Notes: generated by a model from the sequence alone, not told the origin. Numbered from the stretch's first letter, positions 49,801 to 58,294 are shown. The stretch: DNA of 64,000 nt from Haloprofundus marisrubri (GCF_001469955.1 NZ_LOPU01000029.1:1-64000), one strand, 5' to 3'. Numbers and translations are program-made.

Positions 49801-51567
49801 CTAGTCGTCGGAACTGATGGGCGTCCCGTCAGCGCGCGCGGGCGCGGGACTGTCGTCCATGTCGTCCTCGTCGGCGTAGGGGTACCACGTGAGCTTCGTG
49901 TTGTGCATCATCGGGTCCTCGTAGTCGGTCTCCTCGGGTTCGATGAGGTCTGCGAGTTCGTCCTCGTCGAGGCGTTCGACGAACGTGCGGAACGTCTCAT
50001 CGCCCTCGCGTCGGTCCTCGAAGTTCGCCAGCAGATTGGCAATCGCGCCGGGCACCTCGTCGACGGGGACGCGCTGGCCGACCCAGTCGGCGAACTGCGG
50101 GTTCTCGCCCAACCCGCCGCCGAGGCCGATGTCGAGCGCTTCGACGGCTTCGCCGTTCTTTCGCGTCTTCATGCCGCGGAGGCTCACGTCCGCGATTTGC
50201 GGTTGGGCGCAGGAGGCCGTACAGCCCGAGAGGTGGATGTGGAAGTCCTCGACGCCCTCGGGGAGTTCGACGTTCTCCTTGAGCCAGCGTGCGTAGCGGA
50301 CTTGGCGGTTCTTCGTCTCGACGATAGAGAGCGAGCAGAACTCCGTGCCCGTACAGGCGATAGAGCCGCGCATGAACGGGTGCGGGTCCGGCGAGTAGTC
50401 GGAGAGGAGGTCCTCGGCGAGCAGGTCGTCGAGGTTCTCCTCGGGGACGTCGGTGACGATGGCGTTCTGGCGCTGGGTCAGTCGAACTTCGCCGGAGCCG
50501 TACTCGTCCGCGAGGTCGGCGAGTTCGAGCACGTCCGCCGCGCCCATGCGGCCGACGAGCACGTCCAAGCCGACGTAGTAGTTGCCGTCGTTCTGCTCGT
50601 GGACGCCGACGTGGTCGGAGTGGCCGCCGGTGGCGTAGCCGGAGTTGTACGAGTACTCCTCGCGGAGGTCTTCGCCCGCGGTCGGCAGCTCCCAGTCGAC
50701 GTACTCCTCTTGGAGCACGCGGCGCATCTTCTCTGCGCCCCACTCGTCGACGAGGAACTTGATGCGGGCGTTGTAGCGGTTCTCGCGGTCACCGTAGTCG
50801 CGGAACAACGCCGAGAGCGCGCCGCCGACTTCGCCAGCCTGGTCGGGCGTGACGAACACGTCGAGGTCCCGGGCGAGTCGCGGTTCGTTGCGGGCGAGGC
50901 CGCCGCCGACGCGGATGTTGAAGCCTTTCTCTCCATCTTTGGTCGCTGGCTCGAACGCGAGGTCGTTGATGTCGCCCTGCCCGCAGCCTTCGCGGCAGCC
51001 GGTGACCGACACTTTCCACTTCCGTGGGAGGTTCGTGTGGTCCTCGTGGCCTTTGTAGGTGTCGTGGAGGTCCAAGGCGACGGGGAGCGCGTCGACGTGT
51101 TCGTGTTTGTCCTTGCCGGCGACTGGACAGCCGACGATGTTCCGCCAGGAGTCGCCGCAGGCTTGCTGGGTGGAGAGTCCGTGTTCGTCGAGTTTCTCGA
51201 AGATAGCCGGGATGTCTTCGAGGCGAATCCAGTGGAGTTGGATGGACTGACGGGTAGTGAAATCGGCGTACGCCGCGCCGAACTCGGGGTTGACGCCCGG
51301 ACCACGGGCGAACTCGTCGGCAATTTCGCCGACGGCGCGGACCTGTCCGGGTTCGAGCACGCCGTTGGGCGTCCCGATGCGCATCATGAAGTAGCTCTCT
51401 TGGCCGTTTCGCTGGTGGTACAGCCCCCACCATTTGAAGCGCTCGAACCAAGCGTCGCGTTCGTCTTCGGGTATCGACTCCCACCCCTTCTCGGCGAACT
51501 CGAACAGACGCTCCCGTATCTCGTTGCCGTACACCTCGGACTTCCATCGCTCCACGTCAGTCGGCAT
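49801..51567 (-). CDS. Ferredoxin-dependent nitrite (or sulfite) reductase, siroheme type
   Basis: 588 aa with the duplicated nitrite/sulfite reductase ferredoxin-like and 4Fe-4S/siroheme domains. Cluster ligands are CTGTEFC and SGCTASCAQPQIAD (C-x5-C...C-x3-C), about residues 400-445. First-half signatures are GCPVAGKD and the VTGCREGCGQGDINDLAF segment. Assimilatory reductase reducing nitrite to ammonium, or sulfite to sulfide. In haloarchaea the nitrite form is common, but no nitrate reductase or transporter lies beside it here, so sulfite remains possible. The electron donor would be a 2Fe-2S ferredoxin such as those of this genome. Confidence 0.9.
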   Translation of the reverse strand: MPTDVERWKSEVYGNEIRERLFEFAEKGWESIPEDERDAWFERFKWWGLYHQRNGQESYFMMRIGTPNGVLEPGQVRAVGEIADEFARGPGVNPEFGAAYADFTTRQSIQLHWIRLEDIPAIFEKLDEHGLSTQQACGDSWRNIVGCPVAGKDKHEHVDALPVALDLHDTYKGHEDHTNLPRKWKVSVTGCREGCGQGDINDLAFEPATKDGEKGFNIRVGGGLARNEPRLARDLDVFVTPDQAGEVGGALSALFRDYGDRENRYNARIKFLVDEWGAEKMRRVLQEEYVDWELPTAGEDLREEYSYNSGYATGGHSDHVGVHEQNDGNYYVGLDVLVGRMGAADVLELADLADEYGSGEVRLTQRQNAIVTDVPEENLDDLLAEDLLSDYSPDPHPFMRGSIACTGTEFCSLSIVETKNRQVRYARWLKENVELPEGVEDFHIHLSGCTASCAQPQIADVSLRGMKTRKNGEAVEALDIGLGGGLGENPQFADWVGQRVPVDEVPGAIANLLANFEDRREGDETFRTFVERLDEDELADLIEPEETDYEDPMMHNTKLTWYPYADEDDMDDSPAPARADGTPISSDD

Positions 51568-51651
51568 TGAACTCTCGTATCGCCCGCACGCCTAAACCAG
51601 TCGTTGCCCCGTCAACCATCCCCGGTGCTCGCCGGAAGAGGATCATGTTGC

Positions 51652-52023
51652 CTATTCACGTTTACGACTCGCATTCGACAGCAACAGTCCCTCACGGTCG
51701 ATATCTCGCCACTCGCCGTCGACGATTCGGCCGACCGGGAGCCAGTCGGTCGTCGCCTTCGTCCCACAGACGATACACTGGCAGACAGCCCGAATCTCGA
51801 CGGTGCGTCCGTCGACGCCCGGTTCGACGAGGTTCTCGACGACACCGTCGGCGAGGTCACAGTCGCAGAATCCGGGGTCGTAGAAGCGCCACAGTTCGCC
51901 GACGCCGACGCGTCGCTGGTCGTCGACCGAGAGCCACGCGCCGTCGTCTTGGATTCGAAGCGGGACGGTCACTACTGGACGTTCGTCGCCCGTCCTCCTG
52001 TCTACGTCGGTCCGCGCAAGCAT
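51652..52023 (-). CDS. Cysteine-containing conserved protein, unknown function
   Basis: 123 aa from the ATG at 52023 (a GTG at 52041 adds six residues). Two cysteine groups: CDCDLADG (about 53-60) and VCQCIVCG (about 79-86), compatible with a zinc ribbon. The rest alternates beta strands with acidic loops. Just upstream of the nitrite reductase on the same strand (84 bases between), so a common transcript is possible. Function unknown. Confidence 0.68.
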   Translation of the reverse strand: MLARTDVDRRTGDERPVVTVPLRIQDDGAWLSVDDQRRVGVGELWRFYDPGFCDCDLADGVVENLVEPGVDGRTVEIRAVCQCIVCGTKATTDWLPVGRIVDGEWRDIDREGLLLSNASRKRE

Positions 52024-52188
52024 CCGGCCGCTCTGTGACACACGATACGCACAGAATCACCTGGCACGGTCGACTTCGGGTTCTTTTTCGCCGTCGGATA
52101 TAGCGGCAACAGGTTCTCCTATCGGGGAGTGCTGGCACCGTTTACAACCGAAGACGGCCTTATTCGGACGCCGCCCTCAGAGGGTACT

Positions 52189-52284
52189 GTGACGCATCTC
52201 CACGCCGACGCGACCCACCGAGAACACGCGTCCGCCGACGTCGCCCCCGAACTGTACGAGGAGGCTGACCCAGCGGATGAGTGA
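52189..52284 (+). CDS. 31-residue micro-protein, first gene of an overlapping pair
   Basis: GTG start at 52189. The product is 31 aa, His/Ala/Asp rich (THLHADATHREHASADVAPELYEE). Its stop overlaps the ATG at 52277, giving the classic ATGA-type coupling. The tight overlap and the absence of better starts argue for a real gene, but its length leaves doubt. Confidence 0.45.
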   Translation: MTHLHADATHREHASADVAPELYEEADPADE

Positions 52285-52477
52285 CCCGGTGCGACACGGA
52301 CAGACGAGTTCGGAAGCAGCCGACACGGACGGACAGTCGCCCGACAAGGCCGACGATGTCGACGACGACCACCTCTCGGACCTCGAAGACGGCGCTGGCT
52401 GTACGGAAATCTGGGAACACCTCTCGGAGCGCCGGGCGGACGCGGATGCTCGCTCGGCCGAACTCGCCGAGGAGTGA
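52277..52477 (+). CDS. 66-residue acidic protein, conserved haloarchaeal type
   Basis: 66 aa. A disordered acidic N-terminus leads to a compact LEDGAGCTEIWEHLSERRADADARSAELAEE end. The GAGCTEIWEHLSERR block is, as I remember, a repeated haloarchaeal motif with one Cys and a charged helix. Start overlaps the micro-protein's stop by several bases. Possibly a small regulator, but nothing proves it. Confidence 0.65.
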   Translation: MSDPVRHGQTSSEAADTDGQSPDKADDVDDDHLSDLEDGAGCTEIWEHLSERRADADARSAELAEE

Positions 52478-52642
52478 CGACGCGTCCGGTTCTCACCAAT
52501 CGCTCGGAACCGCTCTCCACCGGAAGCGACCCCGCGCGAGAGCGACAACCTCGTGCGAACCCGATGCCCCATACGACCGTCGTGCGCGCTGTCAGTCGAA
52601 GCACGGGACGCTTTTGACCGACCCTCTCCAACGACCCTGTAG

Positions 52643-53329
52643 ATGAGAGACGACCAGACGCCGAACGTGCCGCCGTCGGAGGCCGACCGCACGTCGCCGG
52701 TCGGCGAACCGGTCATCCGGTCTGACCCCGCGGTGACGGGCGAACGCGCACACGACGCCGTCGGATTCGACCCCGACGACCCCGAGAGCGTCGCCCACGC
52801 CGCCGAGACGGTTCGCCAGTTCGCCGACTCGACGGTCGGCGGCGCGGACAACGTCTATATGCTCCGCGGGGCGGCAGCGTGCGCAGCGCTCGTCCGCGGC
52901 GTCGGATCGTACAAGGCAGCGGCCGAGGAAGCCGGCGGCGACGTCTCCGTCGCCTTCATCCGCAAGTGGGCGCGGGTTCACGACCTCCCGCGGTCGATTC
53001 GTCGTCACGTCGCACTCGGCCACATCGCACCCACCGCGGCGAAACACATCGCCCGCGTCTCCGGTGACGCACGGTTCGCCCTCGCGTGGGCGACGCTCGA
53101 CGGTGACCTCACGGTCAGAGAAGTCAGACGCCTCGCCAGCGCCGTCAACGACGGCGAGAGCGTCAAATCGGCGCTCCGAGAGTACGACGTCGAACTCGGA
53201 CAGCTCTCGGTTTCGCTCCCCCCGGAGGCGTACGTCGAACTCCGTCGCCACGCGTCGTTATCGGACCGCTCGCCCGACGACGTGTTGAGCGACGCACTCG
53301 TCGCGTATCTCCGCGACGGCGACGAGTAG
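52643..53329 (+). CDS. ParB-like HTH protein, conserved in haloarchaea
   Basis: 228 aa. An acidic N-terminus is followed at about 60-170 by a helical region reading GSYKAAAEEAGGDVSVAFIRKWARVHDLPRSIRRHVALGHIAPTAAKHIARVSGDARFALAWATLDGDLTVREVRRLA. This resembles the ParB/Spo0J helix-turn-helix and its following helices. The C-terminus resembles a ribbon-helix-helix (LSVSLPPEAYVELRRHASLSDRSPDDVL). A DNA-binding role is likely; no ParB nuclease or CTPase motif is present. Confidence 0.78.
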   Translation: MRDDQTPNVPPSEADRTSPVGEPVIRSDPAVTGERAHDAVGFDPDDPESVAHAAETVRQFADSTVGGADNVYMLRGAAACAALVRGVGSYKAAAEEAGGDVSVAFIRKWARVHDLPRSIRRHVALGHIAPTAAKHIARVSGDARFALAWATLDGDLTVREVRRLASAVNDGESVKSALREYDVELGQLSVSLPPEAYVELRRHASLSDRSPDDVLSDALVAYLRDGDE

Positions 53330-53338
53330 TTAGGTGTC

Positions 53339-54583
53339 TCAGTTCTCGGCGAGATACTGCTGTGCCGCCGCCGCAATCGTCTCTCGCGCCGTCTCCACGT
53401 CCGGCCAGTGAATCGTCTCGTTCGGGAAGTGCGCCTGTTCTATCGTTCCGGGGCCGAACACGACGGTCGGAATCCCCGCTTCGACGTAGTGCCGTGCATC
53501 CGCGCCGTAGGTCGCACCGTGAACGTCCGTGTCGTCGAATCCGGCGTCGGTCATCGCGGCTTGTAGCGCCGTGACGACCGGTTCGTCGGCGTCGATTTCG
53601 GCGGACTCGAACTGGATGGTGAAGCGCTCGAACGACGGCGGATGCTCGCTCAGCCACTCGCTGTCGGCGACGACCTCTGCGAGGCGTTGCTCGTACTCTC
53701 TTTCGACTTCGTCGACTGTCTCACCGGGGGCGACGCCGATTCGTATCTCGGCGGTGAGCGACGCCGGAATCGTCGACGACCACGACCCCGCCTGCACGCG
53801 GCCGATGCAGATGGGCCACGGAACCGGGAACTCCTCGTACAGCGGGTGCTGGACGCGTTCGCCGCGTTCGGCTTCGAGGTCCTCGAACGCGTGGCGAATC
53901 CGCTCGAAATGCGGCAGGACGGACTCGCCGACCCACCGCGTCGCCGCGTGCGCCGACCGCCCGGTGATGCGGAGTCGTTTCATCACGGTACCTTCCGTCG
54001 CCGTGACGACGGTCAAATCCGTGGGTTCGGCGACGATGGCGGCGTCCCGGTCGAACGGGTAGGGGTTGTCGAGCGCCGCCGCGGCGGCCCCGATACCGCC
54101 TTCCTCCTCGCCGACGACGCTCTCGACGACGATGCGGCCGTCGAGGTTCAGTTCGCCGTTTTCGACGGCGTCGCGCACGTCGACTGCGGCGAACACGCAG
54201 GCGGAGACGTTCGACTTCATGTCTACCGCGCCGCGGGCGGTGAGTTCGTCGCCGTCCCACGTCGGTTCGAAGGGGTCGCTCTCCCAGAGGTCGTCTCCGG
54301 CGGGAACCACGTCGCTGTGGCCGTTCAACACGAGTGTCGGGCCGGCGTCGGGGTCGCCGAATTCGAGAACGCCGGCGACGCTCGGTCGGTCGGCGACGAC
54401 GAGTTCGTCCGGGTCGTCCGGAAACGACGGATGCTCGGCGAGACGGTCGGCGTCGGCGGTCCACTCGACCACCTCGAAGCCGAACTCGTCGAGTCGTTCG
54501 CGGAACCACGACTGCGCGGCCGCCTCTTGGCAGTCAGTCGTATCGAAGCGGAGAAACTCCTCGGTGAAGCGCCGGAGGTTCAT
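53339..54583 (-). CDS. M20-family metallopeptidase (ArgE/DapE-like)
   Basis: 414 aa from the ATG at 54583. Di-zinc motifs: LVLNGHSDVVPAGD (His/Asp), TARGAVDMKSNVSA (Asp), VVGEEEGGIG (catalytic Glu pair), IVAEPTDL (Asp/Glu), and a C-terminal GPGTIEQAHFPNE (His). The dimerisation domain occupies about 185-300. Deacetylase or desuccinylase of an amino acid, or dipeptidase; ArgE and DapE cannot be separated without phylogeny. It starts 115 bases from tRNA-Lys. Confidence 0.88.
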   Translation of the reverse strand: MNLRRFTEEFLRFDTTDCQEAAAQSWFRERLDEFGFEVVEWTADADRLAEHPSFPDDPDELVVADRPSVAGVLEFGDPDAGPTLVLNGHSDVVPAGDDLWESDPFEPTWDGDELTARGAVDMKSNVSACVFAAVDVRDAVENGELNLDGRIVVESVVGEEEGGIGAAAAALDNPYPFDRDAAIVAEPTDLTVVTATEGTVMKRLRITGRSAHAATRWVGESVLPHFERIRHAFEDLEAERGERVQHPLYEEFPVPWPICIGRVQAGSWSSTIPASLTAEIRIGVAPGETVDEVEREYEQRLAEVVADSEWLSEHPPSFERFTIQFESAEIDADEPVVTALQAAMTDAGFDDTDVHGATYGADARHYVEAGIPTVVFGPGTIEQAHFPNETIHWPDVETARETIAAAAQQYLAEN

Positions 54584-54697
54584 GCCCGCACCGACGACGC
54601 CACCCTGCGTAAGCGTTCGGACGCCCGACGGTTTCGCCGGGTCGGTGGCGGCCGCCGATGTAAACACTTTTCAGCGCTCTCGCGTAACTGAGTTCGA

Positions 54698-54771
<74 letters not shown>

Positions 54772-55216
54772 TTTTCCTGCGACGAACCAACCGACGAGCA
54801 CCGCACAGCGGTGCGAGTCGTCCGTGAGGAGCGAAACGGCTCCCGAGGATGTTGAGTTGGACCGAACGGACGGAATGAGTCCGGGCGTAGTTCAACTCCC
54901 ATCGGGTCCGTACGCTTCGCTCACTTCTCCGACGACGTTCGCAAACGCTTCGCGTGTGCTCACTCCCGTCGGCTCCGTTCTATGTACTCTGTGCTCCGTC
55001 ACCTGTCCGCTCTCGACGACGAAACGAAGGTGGTGAGAAAGGGTCGGTACGTGACCACACGCACGTACCGCGAGCCATGACAGCCTGGTGCTGACGACAG
55101 ACTCTGTTCGACGTTCGGTACTATCGAGCCAGCCACTGCCGTGTCGAACACAGCCGTCGTGTCAGTTGGTGCCTGACGAACGGAGACAGATTTGGGGGTG
55201 CCTCCGGACGCTCCGC
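54772..55216. other. 445-base gap with tRNA-Arg trailer copy and hairpins
   Basis: No gene. Contains a 7-bp hairpin GCACCGC/GCGGTGC (54798-54814), the degenerate tRNA-Arg T-arm/trailer copy (54884-54963), and a 9-bp perfect stem CGGTACGTG/CACGTACCG (55045-55070). The rest shows no recurrent structure. It lies between tRNA-Lys and the HalOD1 gene's stop. Confidence 0.6.
54884..54963 (+). repeat. Degenerate copy of tRNA-Arg T arm and 3' trailer
   Basis: Read on the plus strand this matches the reverse complement of positions 1 to about 85. It has a decayed T arm (GTAGTTCAACTCCCATCGGGTCCG), then ctcacttc-ccgacg--gttcgcaaacgcttcgcgt-tgctcac with a few substitutions and two small gaps. The match runs to the last base available at the window's left end. 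Orientation is inverted relative to the true tRNA-Arg. Confidence 0.85.
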
Positions 55217-55570
55217 TCAGTCTTGCACGCTGACGCTGATTCGCCCGTCTGCTCTGACGGCGACCTGGTAGCCCTCGTAGTCGAAGGCGAGTTCGCCGCG
55301 AATGCCTCGTGGGCGAGGCGAATCAGGGCCGAAGAGGGCGGTTTCGAGTGCGTCGATGTCGACGCTGTCGTAGAGTGGGGAGAACTCGTTCTGCAGCGGG
55401 TCCACGCCCGCCACGTCGGCGACAGCGGTGATAACCGTGACACTCAGGTCGAAGGACTCGCCCGGACGATACCATGCCTCTGCAGCTGTCGGTGCGTTGT
55501 TCGCGTGCCCATCCGCGTCAACGTCACCTTCCGTGTGCGAGTGTTCCATCGATTCGACCTCTCCGACCAT
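55217..55570 (-). CDS. HalOD1 output-domain protein
   Basis: 117 aa from the ATG at 55570. The C-terminal 80 residues match the haloarchaeal output domain HalOD1: SFDLSVTVITAVADVAGVDPLQ..PLYDSVDIDALETALF, ending GELAFDYEGYQVAVRADGRISV. HalOD1 is usually fused to or paired with two-component and HTH proteins as a stand-alone output module. It is downstream, on the same strand, of the Bat-like regulator, with its own promoter carrying a palindrome. Target unknown. Confidence 0.88.
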   Translation of the reverse strand: MVGEVESMEHSHTEGDVDADGHANNAPTAAEAWYRPGESFDLSVTVITAVADVAGVDPLQNEFSPLYDSVDIDALETALFGPDSPRPRGIRGELAFDYEGYQVAVRADGRISVSVQD

Positions 55571-55607
55571 ACTCAACTACCACGGGGTGTCTGTGTAGCA
55601 TCCTCGG

Positions 55608-55619
55608 TTGAACGTTCAA
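55608..55619 (-). promoter_or_regulatory. Perfect 12-bp palindrome between TATA box and start site (operator candidate)
   Basis: TTGAACGTTCAA lies just downstream of the TATA-like run at 55622-55631 for the leftward HalOD1 gene, between it and the expected start of transcription at about 55600. Bound protein would block polymerase. The Bat-like HTH gene directly upstream is a natural candidate ligand. Confidence 0.6.
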
Positions 55620-55621
55620 TC

Positions 55622-55631
55622 ATTTATATAT
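55622..55631 (-). promoter_or_regulatory. TATA box of the HalOD1 gene
   Basis: On the minus strand this reads ATATATAAAT, about 52 bases before the ATG at 55570, implying a leader of about 30 bases. Confidence 0.65.
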
Positions 55632-55647
55632 GCCTCCGGAGCCGTCG

Positions 55648-56304
55648 TCACTCCGCATCCACCCCGTTCAACCCGTTCTGCACGAACGTCTTGTGCGCAC
55701 GGCGGAGACGGACCGATGCCGCTTGTGCCGAGATTCCCATGCCTTCGGCGAGTTCACTCAGGGTGGTGTGCCGCGGCACCTCGAAGTAGCCTTCGTCGAG
55801 CGCCCGCGTGAGAATCTCGCGTTGCGGTCCCGTCAGTCCGAACGACTCGCCGGGTAACTCGCCGCTCTCGCTGTACACGGCGGTGAGGTGACGCGTCACG
55901 TCGACGTCGAGGTCCTGTTTGTAGTACGCTTGGAGCGCTTCGCGGTCGGGAAAACGCATTCGAATCTGCCAGACGCCCTCCTCCCACTGCATGTCGATGT
56001 TCATCGCGCCGAGTTCGACCACCGCCGGATACGCCGAGAAGCGGTGACCGTACTCGGTGTATTCGAGGTGGTAGAGACGTTTGTCGTCGACGTCGACCAG
56101 TGGCGTGAGGGTGGTCACCGTCGGGTCGTCGGCGACGGCGGCGGCGAACTCCTCCGCCGAGATGCCTTGCACCCAGACGAACAGTTGGATGACGCCGGCC
56201 TCGTCGGTCTGTATCAGTTCGACGTCGGCGACGACACCGGCTTTAGAGGAGAGCGCCTGCTGGAGAATCGGTGTGTCCAGAACGAACTCCCCGATGAGAC
56301 TCAT
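55648..56304 (-). CDS. Bat-type HTH regulator (bacterio-opsin activator-like)
   Basis: 218 aa. The N-terminal 140 residues form the Bat sensor-like beta domain (TPILQQALSSKAGVVADVELIQTDEAGVIQLFVWVQG ... MQWEEGVWQIRMRFPDREAL). The C-terminus has the HTH_10 helix-turn-helix: LTGPQREILTRALDEGYFEVPRHTTLSELAEGMGISAQAASVRLRRAHKTFV. Such proteins act as transcriptional activators or repressors in haloarchaea. Adjacent to the HalOD1 gene, whose promoter has a palindrome. Confidence 0.92.
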   Translation of the reverse strand: MSLIGEFVLDTPILQQALSSKAGVVADVELIQTDEAGVIQLFVWVQGISAEEFAAAVADDPTVTTLTPLVDVDDKRLYHLEYTEYGHRFSAYPAVVELGAMNIDMQWEEGVWQIRMRFPDREALQAYYKQDLDVDVTRHLTAVYSESGELPGESFGLTGPQREILTRALDEGYFEVPRHTTLSELAEGMGISAQAASVRLRRAHKTFVQNGLNGVDAE

Positions 56305-56387
56305 CTACGCGGATGCAGTCCTCTCTCGGTAAAAAGGGTGACTCTCCGACAAATGTTTGCCGCATGAGGTGTCGACCCGTTCGTTGG

Positions 56388-56864
56388 CTACAGGTTCTCG
56401 CCTTGATAGCTGCCGTCGTACGTGCCGTCGTGGTCCGCTGCCGCGAGTACCAGTTGCGCGATTCGCGCCCCGCGCTCCAGTTCGACGTCGTGGTGGACTT
56501 CGAGCAGTCCCTCACCTTTGCCTTCGTAGCCTGCGTCCCACACCGCCGTGTTTAGCATACAGGAGTTGCGAAGCAGCGACGACCGAGGGTAGATGAAGCC
56601 GACGTGGTCTTCGGGAATCTGTACCGTCTCCGCGTACTGGACGACGTAACCGCCCGGCGGAAGGTAGTACGTCTCCGTCTCGTCGTCGGTCTCCTCGCGT
56701 TCGACCAACTGCCGGTCGCCGATTTCCTTGCCCTCACGGCCGATACGGCCGGGTTCTCGCTGTTCGAAGACCGCTTCGAGCGTCAGGTCGACGCCGTTCG
56801 GTTGCAGTTTTTCTCCCGAAACCGACGAGACGTGGTCGCCGACGAACGAACCTGCTCGGTACAT
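56388..56864 (-). CDS. dut: dUTPase/dCTP-deaminase-family nucleotidohydrolase
   Basis: 158 aa from the ATG at 56864. Trimer-forming dUTPase/Dcd fold: KLQPNGVDLTLEAVF, YYLPPGGYVVQYAETVQIPEDHVGFIYPRSSLLRNSC, NTAVWDAGYEGKGEGLLEVHH. It keeps the RSSL motif and the AGYEG loop with Asp. Short for dCTP deaminase (about 190). Haloarchaeal homologues of this size are generally annotated as dUTP diphosphatase. It keeps dUTP low in DNA synthesis. Confidence 0.85.
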   Translation of the reverse strand: MYRAGSFVGDHVSSVSGEKLQPNGVDLTLEAVFEQREPGRIGREGKEIGDRQLVEREETDDETETYYLPPGGYVVQYAETVQIPEDHVGFIYPRSSLLRNSCMLNTAVWDAGYEGKGEGLLEVHHDVELERGARIAQLVLAAADHDGTYDGSYQGENL

Positions 56865-57146
56865 GTCTCGGTGTGGTGACTCTCGGCAGATAGCCGTTAT
56901 CGTTCGCTGTGGGCAACAATCTCCGGAAGACGCGTCGCCTGACGCAACCGTTATCTGACTCAGTCTGCAAACTTCGGCGTACTCACCGATGTCTTCCGGA
57001 TATTTGGTTGCTGACAGTCTGTCGGCGGTGGCGGACATTTTGACCGCATCTCCCTCTTTCCGACGACGTCACCGGAGTCGTCGAGGAACGGCCCCGTTGT
57101 GTGACACCACCGAAAACGACACCACCGCCCCTGCCCACGGGAGACT

Positions 57147-58145
57147 GTGACGGCCGCTACGTCCGTTGTCCGCCGACTCCCCGGCCTCGCGGTTCTCGTG
57201 GGTATCGCCGTCACCGCGTCGCTTCTCGGGGGAGTCGTTCCGATGCTCGACGGTCTCGTACTCGCTATCGCCGGCGGTGCGCTCGTCGCAAACACCGTCG
57301 GCGTTCCCGAACGGGTCCGCCCCGGCGTCGAGTTGCACGGCCGGTTGTTGGAACTCGGTATCGTCTGCTTGGGTGCAGGGCTCTCGTTGGCCGCGATACG
57401 GGCCTCGGGAACGCTGATCGTTGCCCTCGTCGTGGCCACCGTCTGCGGCGGACTGGTGTTCGTCGAGGCGCTCTCGCGGCTTCCCTTCCGACTGCCGACG
57501 AAGACGGGGTCGTTGCTTGCGAGCGGAGCCAGCGTCTGCGGCGTCTCGGCGGCGGCCACCGTCGGCGGGAGTATCGACGTCGACGACGACCAGTTGGCGT
57601 ACGTCGCCGCCAGCATTCTCCTCCTCGACGCGGTGACGATAGTCGTCTTCCCGCTCGTCGGCGACGCGCTGGCGCTCGGCGACAAGGAGTTCGGAATCTG
57701 GGCCGGTCTCACGATGTTCAGCACCGGGCCCGTGACCGCCGCCGGATTCGGCTACGGTCCGGTCGCCGGCGAGTGGGCGACGCTCACCAAACTCGTCAGA
57801 AACGCGTTCATCGGCGTCGTCGCCGTCGCGTACTCGTTTGCGTACGTGGGCGAGACGGCTCGGTCGAAGCCAGTGTTCGCCCGTCTCTGGTCGGCGTTTC
57901 CGACGTTTCTGGTGGGGTTCGTCGCCGTCGTCGTCGTCGCCAATCTCGGCGTTCTCTCGGCCGACCAACTGGCCGTCGTCGGGCGAGCGAGCGACTGGTT
58001 GTTCGCGCTGGCGTTCGCGGGACTCGGTCTCGAAATTCGCCTCGACGCGATGCGCGAAGCAGGGGCCCGACCGCTTCTGGTGTTGGTGACGTATCTGTTC
58101 GTCGCCGGAGCCGTCGTCTTCGGTGTCGTGACGACCGTGTTCTGA
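57147..58145 (+). CDS. YeiH-family putative membrane exporter
   Basis: 332 aa, GTG start. About ten hydrophobic helices with the family signatures LGIVCLGAGLSLAAI, SGASVCGVSAAATVGGSI and TMFSTGPVTAAGFGYG (Cons_hypoth698 layout). Members are putative sulfate or sulfonate-related exporters; function is not firmly proved. The start is a GTG that begins the first helix cleanly. A terminator-like hairpin follows. Confidence 0.87.
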   Translation: MTAATSVVRRLPGLAVLVGIAVTASLLGGVVPMLDGLVLAIAGGALVANTVGVPERVRPGVELHGRLLELGIVCLGAGLSLAAIRASGTLIVALVVATVCGGLVFVEALSRLPFRLPTKTGSLLASGASVCGVSAAATVGGSIDVDDDQLAYVAASILLLDAVTIVVFPLVGDALALGDKEFGIWAGLTMFSTGPVTAAGFGYGPVAGEWATLTKLVRNAFIGVVAVAYSFAYVGETARSKPVFARLWSAFPTFLVGFVAVVVVANLGVLSADQLAVVGRASDWLFALAFAGLGLEIRLDAMREAGARPLLVLVTYLFVAGAVVFGVVTTVF

Positions 58146-58170
58146 ACGTCGACTCTCCGAAACCGGGTTT

Positions 58171-58193
58171 AACTCGAATCCGAGTTTCTTTTT
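58171..58193 (+). terminator. Hairpin plus T-run after the YeiH gene
   Basis: AACTCG-AATC-CGAGTT (58171-58186) is followed by TCTTTTT (58187-58193), a compact terminator-like element 25 bases beyond the stop. Confidence 0.55.
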
Positions 58194-58261
58194 GAAGTTC
58201 GCGCGAAAATTGCCGACGGGAGCGGTATTCCACACGGTCTTCGGGTAGGAAACACGCGGGA

Positions 58262-58268
58262 TTTATAT
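58262..58268 (+). promoter_or_regulatory. TATA box of the aconitase gene
   Basis: TTTATAT lies 27-33 bases before the ATG at 58295, so transcription probably begins at or within a few bases of the start codon. Strong, simple promoter for a housekeeping gene. Confidence 0.7.
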
Positions 58269-58294
58269 CCAACCGGAGACGACCATCGGACGTT

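Noticed and set aside
49903-51570. A 555-residue open frame antisense to the nitrite/sulfite reductase
   Set aside because: Antisense shadow of a strongly recognised gene. No domain can be seen, and composition is typical of reverse-complement haloarchaeal coding sequence.
54840-54910. A third, intact tRNA after tRNA-Lys
   Set aside because: Only a T-arm-like stretch is present. No acceptor, D arm or anticodon arm can be folded, so it is a remnant.
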